Origin: Pseudomonas fildesensis
GTDB lineage: Bacteria; Pseudomonadota; Gammaproteobacteria; Pseudomonadales; Pseudomonadaceae
Reading direction: 5' to 3'
Assembly: GCF_001050345.1 (NCBI RefSeq)
Contig: NZ_LFMW01000009.1
Span: forward strand, 62,001-126,000
DNA length: 64,000 nt
Shown here piece by piece: positions 52,334-60,561 of the stretch (within the stretch, counting starts at the first letter, position 1; every line of letters starts with the position of its first letter). The notes under the pieces are model-generated. The model had not been told where the DNA came from and did not search any database. It saw only the letters and a program-made list of their open reading frames with translations. A program made the position numbers and the translations under genes.

Positions 52334-53335
52334 ATGGTCCACGAAAAGCCCTTCCTGTCCGATCCCCCTAAGGCTGAGCAGCCACGGCCTGCAGCTGCGG
52401 CAACGTTGCTGGCGTTGATGCACGCCCAAGGCGAAGTCGAACGGCTGAGTGAGCGCGAGCAGTTGCTGAGTTCACTGCTGGTCAGCGTAAATGCCGTGCT
52501 GTGGGCCATCGATTGGGAGACGCGCCGCGTGCTGTACGTAAGCCCGGCGTATGAGCGCATCTTTGGACGTTCGGCCGGCCTGTTGCTCGCCGACTACCGG
52601 GAATGGCGCAACAGCATTCACCCCGAAGACCTCGACTACGCCGAACACAGCCTGGCCCGCGTGCTGGACCATAGCGCGGTGGAAGACCGTGAGTACCGCA
52701 TCATCACCGCTGACGGGCAGATTCGCTGGCTGAGCGACAAGTGCTACATCAACCAGCAGGTTGAACCGGGTGAGCCGGTGATCGTGGTCGGCATGGCCGA
52801 GGACATCACCGAAAAGAAACAGATGGAGCTCGAACTGCACCGCCTGGCCACCACCGATGTGCTGACCCAGAGCAGCAACCGCCGGCACTTTTTCGAATGC
52901 GCCAACCAGGCCTTCGACAGCGCCTGCGCCCAGGGTGCGCCGTTGGCGTTCCTGCTGCTGGACATCGATGACTTCAAAGACGTCAACGATACCTACGGCC
53001 ACCTGGAGGGCGATCAGGTGTTGCGGCGTATCGCCGAGAGCGGTCGAGGAGTATTGCGCCGTGGCGACCTGTTCGGGCGCATTGGTGGCGAAGAGTTTGC
53101 CGCCGTACTGCCCGGTTGCCCGCCGGAGATGGCGCTGCAGGTGGCCGAGCGCCTGGGCAAGGAAATCCAGGCACTGAATTTCAGCTACGAAGGCCGGGCG
53201 TTTACCGTGACCGTCAGCCAGGGCCTGGCCAGCCTCACCGAGGAAGATTCAACCCTGGACAGCCTCTTCGCCCGCGCCGACGCCGCCATGTATGAAGCCA
53301 AGCGCCAGGGCAAAAATCGCGTAATAGCCGGTTAA
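52334..53335 (+). CDS. PAS-GGDEF diguanylate cyclase
   Basis: 333-aa soluble cyclase. Residues about 45-165 are a PAS domain (VLWAIDWETRRVLYVSPAYE). The GGDEF domain follows with GGEEF at 251-255 and the product-inhibition I-site RRGD (242-245) five residues before it, so it should make c-di-GMP with feedback control. ATG 52334 is preferred to GTG 52328. It follows desA by 200 bases; a similar gene (PA0290) lies near desA in P. aeruginosa. Confidence 0.88.
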   Translation: MVHEKPFLSDPPKAEQPRPAAAATLLALMHAQGEVERLSEREQLLSSLLVSVNAVLWAIDWETRRVLYVSPAYERIFGRSAGLLLADYREWRNSIHPEDLDYAEHSLARVLDHSAVEDREYRIITADGQIRWLSDKCYINQQVEPGEPVIVVGMAEDITEKKQMELELHRLATTDVLTQSSNRRHFFECANQAFDSACAQGAPLAFLLLDIDDFKDVNDTYGHLEGDQVLRRIAESGRGVLRRGDLFGRIGGEEFAAVLPGCPPEMALQVAERLGKEIQALNFSYEGRAFTVTVSQGLASLTEEDSTLDSLFARADAAMYEAKRQGKNRVIAG

Positions 53336-53391
53336 CGCCGAGCAACCTGAGCCGGCTTGACGGTAATCGCGGTGCGTCAGCCACCCCCACT

Positions 53392-53417
53392 GTCGCTGGC
53401 AAGCCGGCGCCTACAGG
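53392..53417. repeat. REP-like element of the GCCGGC subfamily
   Basis: GTCGCTGGCAAGCCGGCGCC followed by TACAG, the core of another Pseudomonas REP group. A single copy lies between convergent genes. Confidence 0.55.
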
Positions 53418-53432
53418 GGCTGGGTGTGATCT

Positions 53433-54050
53433 TCAGGTGTTGCGTACCCGGGTCAGCTCCGACAACCCCACCCTGAGCAAGCGCGCGGTCTTGCTCCTGG
53501 CCAGCTCTTCCAGCCCTTCGCGCTCGGTCAAGCGCGCCATCTGCGCCGCCAGGTTCACCACCAGTGCCTCGCGCGAATACACCCCGCCCTCTAGGGAATA
53601 GATCCCAGCGATCAACTGGCGCAGCTCCAGCGGCAAGCGCCAACGCGTGCGCAGCGCCGAACCAAAGGCAGCGCCAAAGGTGTAGAGGGATTCGCCGATG
53701 GCTTCGTCATCCAGTGCACCGCCGCCCTGGCGCCAGTCTTCCAGACAGCGCAACAACGCCAAGTCACCCAGGCGATGCAGGATACCCGCGCTGTAGCAGC
53801 GCGCGTGGTCCAGCTCCAGCATGCGCGCCAGGCGCCGGGCGTAGTCGGCAGTGTCCTGGGACAATTGCCAGTGACGCTCGGCATAGGCCACCAGCGCCGG
53901 GTCACCCAACACCACATTGTGCTTGAGGGCGAGGCCCAGGATCAGGTTCATGCTTTGCCCCGGCGCCAGCTTGTGCAGCGCGGCGGACAGGGTCTGCACC
54001 GGCGTACCGTGATAGCCGGCGCTGTTGGCGGCGGCGATCAGGACGGCAGT
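53433..54050 (-). pseudogene. 5'-truncated HDOD-domain gene
   Basis: The frame encodes about 200 residues of an HDOD domain: ITAVLIAAANSAGYHGTPVQ, then LSAALHKLAPGQSMNLILGL, then HRLGDLALLRCLEDW and LPLELRQLIAGIYSLEGG. The first of these blocks normally follows another 60 or more residues, but here a TAA stands directly before it near 54055. The only in-frame start codon (GTG 53999) would begin inside a conserved helix. I therefore call it a gene with a lost 5' end, although a short functional product from GTG 53999 (188 aa) cannot be excluded. Confidence 0.6.
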
Positions 54051-54071
54051 GATTTAATGTTTGCACATAAG

Positions 54072-54140
54072 TCAAAGAAGCCGGCCGTGAACAAAAAAAA
54101 CCGCATAAGCGGTTTTTTTGTTCACGGCCGGCTTCTTTGA
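54072..54140. terminator. Long bidirectional terminator near gabT
   Basis: Arms 54072-54104 and 54109-54140 pair over about 32 bp with one bulged A: outer stem TCAAAGAAGCCGGCCGTGAA, then A8/T7 tracts, then CCGC/GCGG around ATAA. The inner hairpin with U-tract is a terminator in both directions; the perfectly complementary outer stem is unusually long. It lies 62 bases past the gabT stop. Confidence 0.8.
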
Positions 54141-54200
54141 GCGGCAAGTTTCAAGCTAAAAACTGCAAGCGGTTCATCACTTGCAGCTTGTAACTTGCTG
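54141..54200. repeat. CAAGTTTCAAGC-type inverted repeat
   Basis: GCGGCAAGTTTCAAGC with GCTTGTAACTTGCTGC, and ACTGCAAGCGG with ACTTGCAGC, form an imperfect stem adjacent to the gabT stop. Related in sequence to the element upstream of epsC (11372-11427). Confidence 0.5.
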
Positions 54201-54201
54201 C

Positions 54202-55479
54202 TTAAAGCTCTGCGAAGCACTCTTCAATGATCGCCAAGCCTTTGTCCAACTGCTCGTCCGGAGAAGTCAGCGGGACCAGTACACGCAACACGTTGCCGTA
54301 AGTACCGCACGACAGCAGGATCAGGCCCTTGTCACGCGCCTTGGCCACCACGGAGGCGACGGCAGCGGCGTTTGGCTTGTGGCTGTCGCCATCTTCGAAC
54401 AGCTCGACGGCGATCATCGCGCCCAGGGCACGGACTTCGCCGATCACCGGGTACTTGGCTTGAATCGCTTTCAGGCCAGTCACCAGGCGCTCGCCGACAG
54501 CCTTGCAGCGGTCCAGCAGGTGCTCTTCTTCAAACACTTCCATCACCGCCAGGGCTGCGGCGCAAGCGATCGGGCTACCGGCGTAGGTGCCGCCCAGGCC
54601 ACCTGGGGCGATGGCGTCCATGTACTCGGCCTTGCCGCACACACCGGCCAGCGGGAAGCCGCCGGCGATGGATTTGGCGAAGGTGGTCAGGTCGGCAGAA
54701 ACGCCCATCTGCTCCATGGCGAAGAAGGTACCGGTACGGCCGGCACCGGTTTGCACTTCGTCGGCGATCAGCAGGATGCCGTGCTTGTCGCACAGTTCGC
54801 GCAGGCGCTTCATGAAGGTCTTCGGCGCGACGTAGAAACCGCCTTCGCCCTGCACCGGCTCGATGATGATGGCAGCGATGTCACGCGGCTCGGCATCGTT
54901 TTTGAAGATGCGTTCGATGCTGGCGATGGAATCGTCATCGCTCACGCCGTGCAGTTCGTTAGGAAACAGCGCGCGGAATACGCCGCCTGGCATCAGGCCC
55001 ATGCCGGCCGAGTAAGGCACGACTTTGCCGGTGAGACCCAGGGTCATCATGGTGCGGCCGTGATAAGCACCGGTGAAGGCGATCACGCCAGCACGACCAG
55101 TGGCGGCACGGGCGATTTTCACGGCGTTTTCGACGGCTTCGGAACCGGTGGTGACCAGCAGGGTTTTCTTCGCGAAATCACCTGGGACCTTGGCGTTGAT
55201 TTTTTCGCACAGCTCCACGTAGGGCTCGTAGGCCAGTACCTGGAAGCAGGTGTGGGTCAGCTTGTTCAGCTGCGCGGTCACGGCGGCGATGATTTTCGGG
55301 TGCACGTGGCCGGTGTTCAGCACGGCGATACCGCCGGCGAAGTCGATGAACTCGCGACCTTCAACATCGGTCACGGTGGCGTTCTTCGCGGATTCAGCGA
55401 AGATCGGGTGAATCTGGCCAACACCGCGCGGTACAGCGGCTTCGCGGCGTTTCATCAGGGAAGCGTTGGTCTTGCTCAT
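54202..55479 (-). CDS. gabT: 4-aminobutyrate aminotransferase
   Basis: 425-aa class III aminotransferase converting GABA and 2-oxoglutarate to succinate semialdehyde and glutamate. Cofactor segment TTGSEAVENAVKIARAATGR, Asp in LLIADEVQTGAGRTG and PLP lysine in FAKSIAGGFPLAG are present. ATG 55479 (MSKTNASLMKRREAAVPRGV) follows AGGACTT and gives the known length. It lies downstream of gabD on the same strand; a hairpin in the 198-base gap suggests partly separate transcripts. Confidence 0.95.
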   Translation of the reverse strand: MSKTNASLMKRREAAVPRGVGQIHPIFAESAKNATVTDVEGREFIDFAGGIAVLNTGHVHPKIIAAVTAQLNKLTHTCFQVLAYEPYVELCEKINAKVPGDFAKKTLLVTTGSEAVENAVKIARAATGRAGVIAFTGAYHGRTMMTLGLTGKVVPYSAGMGLMPGGVFRALFPNELHGVSDDDSIASIERIFKNDAEPRDIAAIIIEPVQGEGGFYVAPKTFMKRLRELCDKHGILLIADEVQTGAGRTGTFFAMEQMGVSADLTTFAKSIAGGFPLAGVCGKAEYMDAIAPGGLGGTYAGSPIACAAALAVMEVFEEEHLLDRCKAVGERLVTGLKAIQAKYPVIGEVRALGAMIAVELFEDGDSHKPNAAAVASVVAKARDKGLILLSCGTYGNVLRVLVPLTSPDEQLDKGLAIIEECFAEL

Positions 55480-55603
55480 AAAGTCCTCATTCGCCACTCA
55501 TCGGGTGGCGTTGTTCAAGGAAACCGTGGCGGGGAGGCAACTACGGCAGCATGCGATGATCGACTGCCACAGCTTTCCCGGCCACTACGAATAACGTCTT
55601 GAA

Positions 55604-55640
55604 ACACACAAAGGGACAGCGCTCTCGTGCCCTCTGTGTT
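55604..55640 (-). terminator. Possible terminator or attenuator between gabD and gabT
   Basis: ACACAAAGGGACA and TGCCCTCTGTGT pair imperfectly 38 bases after the gabD stop. On the minus strand only short T-runs follow, so termination may be partial. Confidence 0.4.
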
Positions 55641-55677
55641 TGCTGCAATCTCGTGCCGGGCTTAGCCCTAACAGCGC

Positions 55678-57120
55678 TTAGATGCCCAGGCAGAGGTATT
55701 TGATTTCCAGGTAATCCTCGATCCCGTACTTGGAGCCTTCACGGCCCAGGCCCGACGCCTTGATGCCGCCGAACGGCGCCACTTCGTTGGAGATCAACCC
55801 GGTGTTCACGCCGACCATGCCGTATTCCAGGGCTTCAGCCACACGGAACACACGGCCCAGGTCACGCGCATAGAAGTAGGATGCCAGGCCGAACTCGGTG
55901 TCGTTGGACATCGCGATCACTTCGGCTTCGTCTTTGAAGCGGAACAGTGGCGCCAGCGGGCCGAAGGTTTCTTCCTTCGCCACTGCGGCGTTTTTCGGCA
56001 CGTTGGTGAGGATGGTCGGCTCGAAGAAGTTGCCTTCCATCACCTTGCCACCGGCCAACAGCGTGGCGCCTTTGCTCAGGGCATCAGCGATGTGCTCCTG
56101 AACCTTGGCCACGGCTTTTTCGTCGATCAGCGGGCCGGTGGTAGTGCCTTCTTCCAGACCGTTGCCGATCTTGAGCTTGGCCACAGCCACTTTGAGTTTT
56201 TCAGCGAACGCGTCGTACACCGAATCCTGGATGTACAGGCGGTTGGCGCAGACGCAGGTCTGGCCGTTGTTGCGGTATTTGGAAATGATCGCGCCTTCGA
56301 CGGCCTTATCCAGATCCGCGTCGTCGAACACGATAAATGGCGCGTTGCCGCCCAACTCCAGGGACACTTTCTTGATGTCCTTGGCGCATTCGGCCATCAG
56401 CTGGCGACCGATTTCGGTCGAGCCGGTAAAGGACAATTTACGCACGATCGGGTTGCTGGTCAGCTCGCTGCCGATATCGCCGGCGCTGCCGGAGACCACG
56501 CTGAACACGCCTTTCGGAATGCCGGCACGCTGGGCCAGTTCAGCCAGGGCGAACGCGGAGAACGGGGTTTGCGAGGCAGGCTTGAGCACCATGGTGCAAC
56601 CGGCGGCCAGGGCCGGGCCGGCTTTACGGGTGATCATCGCGGCCGGGAAGTTCCACGGCGTGATGGCGGCAGTCACACCGATCGGCTGCTTGATCACGAT
56701 CAGGCGCTTGTCCGGCTGGTGGCCCGGAATCACGTCACCGTAGATGCGCTTGGCTTCTTCGGCGAACCACTCGATAAAGGAGGCGGCGTAGACGATTTCG
56801 CCCTTGGCTTCGGCCAGCGGCTTGCCCTGTTCCAGGGTCATCAGGCGGGCCAGGTCGTCCTGGTTCTCGATGATCAGCTCGAACCAACGGCGCAGCTTGT
56901 TGGCGCGCTCCTTGGCGGTCAGTGCACGCCAGGCCGGCAAGGCCTTGTCGGCGGCTTCGATGGCGCGGCGAGTTTCAGCGGCGCCCATCTTCGGCACGGT
57001 GCCGAGAATTTCGCCCGTGGCCGGGTTGTTGACCTTGATAGTCTGACCATTGTCCGCATCGACCCAAGCGCCATCGATATAGGCTTGTTGGCGGAACAAC
57101 TGGGTATCTTTGAGCTGCAT
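55678..57120 (-). CDS. gabD: Succinate-semialdehyde dehydrogenase (NADP+)
   Basis: 480-aa aldehyde dehydrogenase that oxidises succinate semialdehyde to succinate, the step after GabT. Catalytic Glu in LELGGNAPFIVFDDAD, catalytic Cys in NNGQTCVCANRLYIQ, and NAD(P)-binding TPWNFPAAMITRKAGPALAA are present. Start MQLKDTQLFRQQAYIDGAWV at 57120 has AAGGAAAG before it; a further 10 codons upstream are open but unlikely used. The length is as usual for GabD. Confidence 0.95.
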   Translation of the reverse strand: MQLKDTQLFRQQAYIDGAWVDADNGQTIKVNNPATGEILGTVPKMGAAETRRAIEAADKALPAWRALTAKERANKLRRWFELIIENQDDLARLMTLEQGKPLAEAKGEIVYAASFIEWFAEEAKRIYGDVIPGHQPDKRLIVIKQPIGVTAAITPWNFPAAMITRKAGPALAAGCTMVLKPASQTPFSAFALAELAQRAGIPKGVFSVVSGSAGDIGSELTSNPIVRKLSFTGSTEIGRQLMAECAKDIKKVSLELGGNAPFIVFDDADLDKAVEGAIISKYRNNGQTCVCANRLYIQDSVYDAFAEKLKVAVAKLKIGNGLEEGTTTGPLIDEKAVAKVQEHIADALSKGATLLAGGKVMEGNFFEPTILTNVPKNAAVAKEETFGPLAPLFRFKDEAEVIAMSNDTEFGLASYFYARDLGRVFRVAEALEYGMVGVNTGLISNEVAPFGGIKASGLGREGSKYGIEDYLEIKYLCLGI

Positions 57121-57491
57121 GTCGGCTTTCCTTAACAGCACCGCGCGCACGCGGAGCGAATTAGAGTTGTTGAAAGGCGCCTTGTGGGCTGCCGTCAGGG
57201 AAATCAGCCCCAGCGCGCGGAGGGAAGTGAACAGCGCACGGGAGACAGAGCGTTTGAAATCTCAAACGAATCCTAGGATCAATGGGGGTACAGGGCAATA
57301 GTCTGTTCGAAAAAAAGAACGAAAACGGCGCATTTGCCGAATCTTTCTGATCAGCGTAGCTGGGCCAGGTTCCACGGCGCTGATCCCTACCGCCCGACGC
57401 AGGGCCTCTGTGCGGCAAATTCCTACCTTTAAACGGCCAAAGACCAGCATGGACGCCCAAGGTCGACATGGGTATGATGTCGCCCGCACAA
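57121..57491. other. Intergenic region between gabD and tRNA-Arg
   Basis: 371 bases holding the gabD promoter (minus strand) and the tRNA promoter (plus strand). An AGTCTGTTCGAAAAAAAGAAC stretch near 57299-57320 has an inverted GTTC/GAAC pair and could bind a regulator. No convincing open frame or repeat. Confidence 0.4.
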
Positions 57492-57568
57492 GCATCCGTA
57501 GCTCAGCTGGATAGAGTACTGCCCTCCGAAGGCAGGGGTCGTGGGTTCGAATCCCGCCGGGTGCACCA
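57492..57568 (+). tRNA. tRNA-Arg (anticodon CCG)
   Basis: 77-nt tRNA with encoded CCA. The acceptor stem GCATCCG pairs with CGGGTGC (one G-U). The D arm is GCTCAGCTGGATAGAGT, the anticodon stem CTGCC/GGCAG has loop CTCCGAA (anticodon CCG, 57526-57528), and the T arm is GTGGGTTCGAATCCC. An integrase gene begins 115 bases downstream, so the 3' end probably serves as chromosomal attachment site of the element on the right. Confidence 0.95.
57541..57568. other. Presumed attachment site at the tRNA 3' end
   Basis: Tyrosine integrases encoded directly after a tRNA usually recombine in its T arm or 3' end. The second copy that would mark the other boundary is not within the window, so this rests on context only. 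Confidence 0.4.
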
Positions 57569-57682
57569 CCTTCTATCCCTTGTATTACAAGGGGTTAGCT
57601 CCACTGCCAGAAACCTGTCCTAGTCCTGAAAGTCGTTTTTGCCACAAATTTGCCACACTCAAGTGTGGCGGGAATGGTCGAA

Positions 57683-58756
57683 ATGGCAACAATCAGGAAT
57701 CGCGGCGAGTATCAGTGGGAAGCGCAAATTCGCCGTAAGGGCTATCCAGCCCAGCGCAAAACTTTCGAAACCAAGTCCGACGCCCAAGCCTGGGCACGCA
57801 TGATCGAAAGCGAAATCGACCGGGGCATCTTTGTCTCTCGGGTCGAGGCTGAACGCACCGCCTTTCATCAACTCATTGATCGATACATCTCCGAGATCGC
57901 CCCTAAACACAAAGGCGCGTACTCGGAAATCAAACGCCTGGAAGCGCTAAAGCGTCATCCGCTGGCGACGCGCATCGTCGCGACCCTCACCTCTTCAGAT
58001 TTCGCCCGCTACCGTGACGAGCGCCTGAAGATCCGCAAGGGCAATACGGTGAAGCGTGAGCTGGCTTTGTTTCAATGCGTGATCGAGGTCGCTCGCCGCG
58101 AGTGGGGAATCCATCTGGCCGAGAATCCAGTCAGGATGGTCAGCCGCCCCAGCTACAACGACGAGCGCTCGCGACGGCTCGACCCAATTGAAGAGCAATA
58201 CATGCTTGGCGCGTTAGAGCTTCGTGAGCGACGTGCTGATGGGACCTACGCCGATGCATCACACAATCCCTGGATACGGCCCATCGTCCAACTCGCGATT
58301 GAGACAGCCATGCGCCGTGGCGAGATTTTCGAGCTGCGCTGGAAGCATGTGAACCTGGAACGTAGAACCGCGCACCTGCCTGCGACGAAGAACGGACTGC
58401 CGAGAACCGTCCCGCTCTCGCCTAAGGCTATTCAGTTGCTCAAGGATTTACCGCGCTCGCTGTGCGGACGAGTCTTCCCCACCACGGCTGATGCTCTCAA
58501 GAAGGCGTTTGTGCGAGGGCTGGAGCGTGCGAGGCTGAAATACTTGGGAGATTGCGGGGCTGCGCAAGTAACACCTCAGGAGGACTTCCTGATCAATCTT
58601 CGCTTTCACGATCTGCGGCATGAAGCAACTTGTCGGCTTGCGACCAAACTGCCGAATCTGATCGAGCTTGCGAGCGTGACGGGCCATAGGGAGGTGAACA
58701 TGCTCAAGCGGTACTACAACATTACTGCGGAGGAGCTGGCGGCGAAGCTGGCCTGA
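57683..58756 (+). CDS. int: Site-specific tyrosine integrase
   Basis: 357-aa phage-type integrase. N-terminal arm-binding domain (IRNRGEYQWEAQIRRKGYPA), core-binding SAM-like domain, and C-terminal catalytic domain. Catalytic residues: Arg211 in ETAMRRGE, His309-x-x-Arg312 in HDLRHEATCRL, His335 in TGHREVNM and Tyr344 in KRYYNIT. ATG 57683 lies at good distance from GGCGGGA; ATG 57674 is a possible alternative. A GCCACACT/AGTGTGGC repeat (57652-57669) sits just before it. Integration into tRNA-Arg is inferred. Confidence 0.92.
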   Translation: MATIRNRGEYQWEAQIRRKGYPAQRKTFETKSDAQAWARMIESEIDRGIFVSRVEAERTAFHQLIDRYISEIAPKHKGAYSEIKRLEALKRHPLATRIVATLTSSDFARYRDERLKIRKGNTVKRELALFQCVIEVARREWGIHLAENPVRMVSRPSYNDERSRRLDPIEEQYMLGALELRERRADGTYADASHNPWIRPIVQLAIETAMRRGEIFELRWKHVNLERRTAHLPATKNGLPRTVPLSPKAIQLLKDLPRSLCGRVFPTTADALKKAFVRGLERARLKYLGDCGAAQVTPQEDFLINLRFHDLRHEATCRLATKLPNLIELASVTGHREVNMLKRYYNITAEELAAKLA

Positions 58757-59011
58757 TCGAGCCAGACCCCGTCTGAGGGTAATTGCACGGGCGGGCCATC
58801 ATTTGCACTAAACTTGGCCAGTCGGTTTAATCGGACTTGAGCAGTACAGTTGAGACCTCGACCGGCAGAAGTCGATCCCTGCCACTTTGCCACCTTTGAT
58901 CATTAGAGCGCGCCACTTCGAGACGACTATAAACATTGATCTCAGTGGCCTTTTGCCCCTGCTGTGTGCTAGTTATTAGGCCCTCTATACGACTAGCAAA
59001 AGGAAATGCAT
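58757..59011. other. Spacer before the cargo operon
   Basis: 255 bases between the integrase and the small Gly/Ser-start gene. It probably carries the cargo promoter, but I see no strong -35/-10 pair. AAAGGAA near 59000 is the ribosome-binding site of the next gene. No open frame or repeat is evident. Confidence 0.4.
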
Positions 59012-59329
59012 ATGTCCGGTTCAGGCGGAAGCTATCTGGGCTCATCCACGCCCGCCAATTCATGCGACACCCTCCAGTTCGATACCCAGCTTGCATCGCC
59101 GAAAGCATCAGTGGTTAGCCAGCTAAGCGTCGGCGATACTCTTGATATCGCCTTTGCAACGACCGGCCATCAAATCGTCATAGCACTGTGGAATGGCGCC
59201 GAGGCCGGAAGTGTCATCCACTCGCTTCTCACTCAACTGCGTAACTGCATGACCCAGGGCGAGCAATATCAAGCACGTGTGCTCCAGGTTAGTGGCGGGC
59301 AAGTTCGCCTGCGGATTTTCCACATCTAA
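59012..59329 (+). CDS. Small Gly/Ser-start beta-rich protein, first gene of the QueC-like operon
   Basis: 105-aa protein of unknown function. ATG 59012 is 7 bases after AAAGGAA; an in-frame ATG two codons earlier is too close to it. The N-terminus MSGSGGSYLGSSTPANSCDT is flexible and Gly/Ser-rich with Cys18. The rest is beta-rich (VSQLSVGDTLDIAF, GHQIVIALWNG, QYQARVLQVSGGQVRLRIF) and could be a small OB- or SH3-like barrel. There is no signal peptide. As first gene before a kinase/transferase, a QueC-like enzyme and a SagB-like oxidoreductase, it may be the substrate or scaffold of these enzymes; that is inference. Confidence 0.6.
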   Translation: MSGSGGSYLGSSTPANSCDTLQFDTQLASPKASVVSQLSVGDTLDIAFATTGHQIVIALWNGAEAGSVIHSLLTQLRNCMTQGEQYQARVLQVSGGQVRLRIFHI

Positions 59330-59349
59330 GCACGAGCAAGGAGTGCTCC

Positions 59350-60561
59350 ATGATCATTGTTGTAGGCGGTATTTACCGAGAACGCTGCATGTGCCCGGCT
59401 TGGGACGACATTTATGGATCTGCAGGTCGAGCAGCAACGGCGATTGCACGCTTTGGCGGGCGGGCTGAATTGCATGCCTGTGTTGATAGTGATACTCAGG
59501 TCGTTGTGGAGGCACGCGCAGCCGCAGAAGGCTTCGCATTCAACCTCACAACTTCTCAGGCTGGAGTGACCTTCGAGTACATCCACGGCCTTGCTACCCC
59601 GGATATTCGCCGCGATAACCATGCCAGCTCGCAACTTCAGGTTAGTTCCGAAAAGGTACTCAGGTTTGGCATGATCAATGGAACCGCAGTAGTGCATGCT
59701 GAATATGCGGTATTTGATCCCCAGAACGCCGAAGGCCCTGAGTCCTTCCACGCCAATGGCTCCACAGCCAAACACCTGGCGCTTGTTCTGAACCGCCACG
59801 AAGCCAACCTGCTAATTCCAGAATCCAATGGATTGCTCCCTGAGGAGATAGCGGCGGCATTGGCAAAGCTGGAGCGCGCGGAGGTTGTTGTAATCAAAAT
59901 GGGCCCACTTGGCGCACTTGTGTATGACAACGGGGTTATCTCAAGCGTACCGGCCTACCGCACCGAGCACGTATGGAAGATTGGCTCCGGGGACACCTTC
60001 GCCGCCCACTTTGCACTTGGCTGGTTAGACAACGGTCTATCAGCTCATGAAGCGGCCTCGATTGCATCTGTCGCGACGGCCTTTTACTGCGAGACCCAGG
60101 GTTTTCCGGACAGAACATTGCTAGCTGGATTCAAACCAAGGGCGCTGCAGCCATCCGAGCGATACCGCAATGGCTATGTCCCGAAGGTTTACCTTGCCGG
60201 CCCATTCTTTACGTTAGCTCAGCACTGGATGGTCGGGCAGGCTCGCCGAGACCTCATAGATATGGGTATGGATGTGTTCTCTCCTTACCACGATGTGGGG
60301 CTGGGTAGTGCTGAAGAAGTGGTGGAAAAGGACCTCGAAGGTGTACGCGATTGCGACGTTCTCTTCGCTATAGGCGATGGGCTCGATTCGGGCACGATAT
60401 ATGAAATAGGTTACGCACGAGCATTGAACAAGCCAGTCGTTTTCTACGCGGAGAATGAGTCCGATCAGGATAAAAAAATGATGGAGGGCTCCGACTGCCG
60501 CATCACCGATGACTACGTCAGTGCTGTCTATCAGATGGTTTGGGAAGCGGTAGAGCTATGA
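59350..60561 (+). CDS. Fusion of PfkB-family kinase and nucleoside 2-deoxyribosyltransferase
   Basis: 403-aa two-domain enzyme. Residues 1-265 are a ribokinase/PfkB fold with the C-terminal signature KIGSGDTFAAHFALGWLDNG, catalytic Asp215. Residues 277-403 are a nucleoside deoxyribosyltransferase fold: VYLAGPFF (280-287), DCDVLFAIGDG and the catalytic DSGTIYEIGYARA with Glu352. Both active sites look intact. Kinases of this fold phosphorylate sugars or nucleosides; the transferase fold cleaves or exchanges N-glycosidic bonds of (deoxy)nucleosides or nucleotides. AAGGAG precedes the start. The stop overlaps the next gene (ATGA). A nucleoside-processing step for the QueC-like enzyme is plausible. 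Confidence 0.82.
   Translation: MIIVVGGIYRERCMCPAWDDIYGSAGRAATAIARFGGRAELHACVDSDTQVVVEARAAAEGFAFNLTTSQAGVTFEYIHGLATPDIRRDNHASSQLQVSSEKVLRFGMINGTAVVHAEYAVFDPQNAEGPESFHANGSTAKHLALVLNRHEANLLIPESNGLLPEEIAAALAKLERAEVVVIKMGPLGALVYDNGVISSVPAYRTEHVWKIGSGDTFAAHFALGWLDNGLSAHEAASIASVATAFYCETQGFPDRTLLAGFKPRALQPSERYRNGYVPKVYLAGPFFTLAQHWMVGQARRDLIDMGMDVFSPYHDVGLGSAEEVVEKDLEGVRDCDVLFAIGDGLDSGTIYEIGYARALNKPVVFYAENESDQDKKMMEGSDCRITDDYVSAVYQMVWEAVEL

Noticed and set aside
54181..55602. 473-codon plus-strand frame opposite gabT
   Set aside because: Antisense to a fully conserved aminotransferase; no family features.
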